Shown piece after piece: positions 50,987-51,436 of a DNA stretch of 51,436 nt. The notes under the pieces are model-generated. The model worked only from the letters and a program-made list of their open reading frames with translations, made no database searches and was not told where the DNA came from. The first letter of the stretch is position 1, and each line of letters opens with the position of its first letter. The position numbers were made by a program, and so were the translations under genes. Origin of the DNA: a virus. The stretch spans positions 1-51,436 of IMG/VR virus record IMGVR_UViG_3300047189_000007; one strand, given 5' to 3'.

Positions 50987-51244
50987 TTACGAGTTCGGCT
51001 TTATTTCAATAGTAGAATCTGTTTGGATTGACTTGAGCATCTCACCCATGTCATATACTGCCTTACACTTAGTGCACATAGCGCATGGTACAGGCAGCAG
51101 ACTTGGATGCCCATCCGGAGAGTAGATAGCTGGTAGTATACGGAACATTACCACCTGCTCAAATACCTTGCCCTCGCAAGAACAGATAACGATCTTAAGA
51201 TCATTCATATCAACGTTGATATTTGCTACTTGTTGCTTTCCCAT
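50987..51244 (-). CDS. Small Cys-rich hypothetical protein (85 aa), second allele
   Basis: The same gene as at 569-826, with three conservative or small residue changes (V/M, T/S, V/G) and many silent ones. The CAMCTKC cluster is intact. Confidence 0.72.
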   Translation of the reverse strand: MGKQQVANINVDMNDLKIVICSCEGKVFEQVVMFRILPAIYSPDGHPSLLPVPCAMCTKCKAVYDMGEMLKSIQTDSTIEIKPNS

Positions 51245-51245
51245 C

Positions 51246-51436
51246 TCATTCTCCCTTCGCTTTGATATAATCAATCAGTCTCTTCTGTGCTGTTGCGTAA
51301 GACTCAATGCCCTTATCACATCCTATAGGATATAGATTGAGCTCAAGTGCTGCTTGCAACGTAGCTCCACTACCCATGAAGCAATCATACACAACAGCTC
51401 CTGCCATTGTTACTCTGCTTAGAAGCTCCTTTAGCA
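51246..51436 (-). CDS. ParB-methyltransferase, 3' fragment (second allele)
   Basis: C-terminal about 62 residues of the fusion protein that is complete at 828-2189, including the FMGSGAT SAM-binding motif; cut by the contig end. Confidence 0.88.
   Translation of the reverse strand, partial: LKELLSRVTMAGAVVYDCFMGSGATLQAALELNLYPIGCDKGIESYATAQKRLIDYIKAKGE

Larger units (their letters stand above)
50419..51436. repeat. Right copy of diverged terminal direct repeat
   Basis: Matches 1-1018 with no indels and about 4 percent substitutions. Together they show a circular map of about 50,418 bp assembled from at least two genotypes. Confidence 0.93.

Noticed and set aside
1-51436. Integrase, CRISPR array, tRNA or reverse-transcriptase (DGR) locus
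   Set aside because: No matching protein motifs, repeat-spacer pattern or cloverleaf could be found on either strand.

Overview
The window is the genome of a tailed bacterial virus, probably podovirus-like, and almost certainly a closed circular assembly. Bases 1-1018 repeat as bases 50419-51436 without indels but with about 40 substitutions (my count), so the unit length is about 50,418 bp and the two ends carry two slightly different alleles. The head genes combine a P22-type portal with an N4 gp56-type major capsid protein. I see no tail tube, sheath or tape-measure gene, no integrase, no tRNA and no CRISPR. The host is not identifiable. Strong AGGAGG ribosome sites, consensus sigma-70 promoters and two peptidoglycan-active enzymes indicate an ordinary bacterium using the standard code.

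Layout: one leftward (minus) block runs around the circle from 14.2 kb down to 1 and on from 51.4 to 44.5 kb. It starts in a control region (13.1-14.7 kb) with divergent promoters. It then passes through about 25 small, tightly overlapping genes: microproteins, Cys-rich proteins, a dNTP pyrophosphohydrolase-like enzyme and a nucleotidyltransferase. Next comes a two-gene cassette with its own promoter and terminator, coding a ribbon-helix-helix DNA-binding protein and a GC-rich gene. After that come recombination/replication genes: a PD-(D/E)XK nuclease, a Sak4-like ATPase, an SSB-like protein, a P-loop protein, a ParB-adenine methyltransferase fusion, a UDG-DNA polymerase fusion, a DUF3987-type ATPase, an ATP-dependent DNA ligase and a deoxyribosyltransferase-like protein. 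One rightward (plus) block at 14.67-44.48 kb carries terminase, a set of small beta-rich surface or tail proteins, the lysis genes, portal, scaffold, capsid, connector and tail proteins, a LamG-type adhesin, two long coiled-coil proteins and a 1,629-residue virion protein. The blocks converge at 44.48 kb.

The most striking unexplained feature is a family of ten dispersed 21-bp near-palindromes (half-site CAATGTCA, A/T centre). They are scattered around the whole circle, mostly between genes, at gene ends or at a start codon. A half copy overlaps the -35 box of the leftward promoter at 14.3 kb. The arrangement recalls operator/'stoperator' systems or partition sites. The ribbon-helix-helix protein, the promoter-proximal 134-aa protein and the ParB-methyltransferase are candidate binders, but none is shown to be.

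Four genes look interrupted: two by an in-frame TGA (12.0-12.2 kb and 32.4-33.3 kb), one by a shift in an (AG)5 tract (3.84-4.18 kb) and one by two single-base shifts (3.66-3.85 kb). They may be real decay, recoding or sequence error. The diverged ends show that more than one genotype contributed to this assembly.
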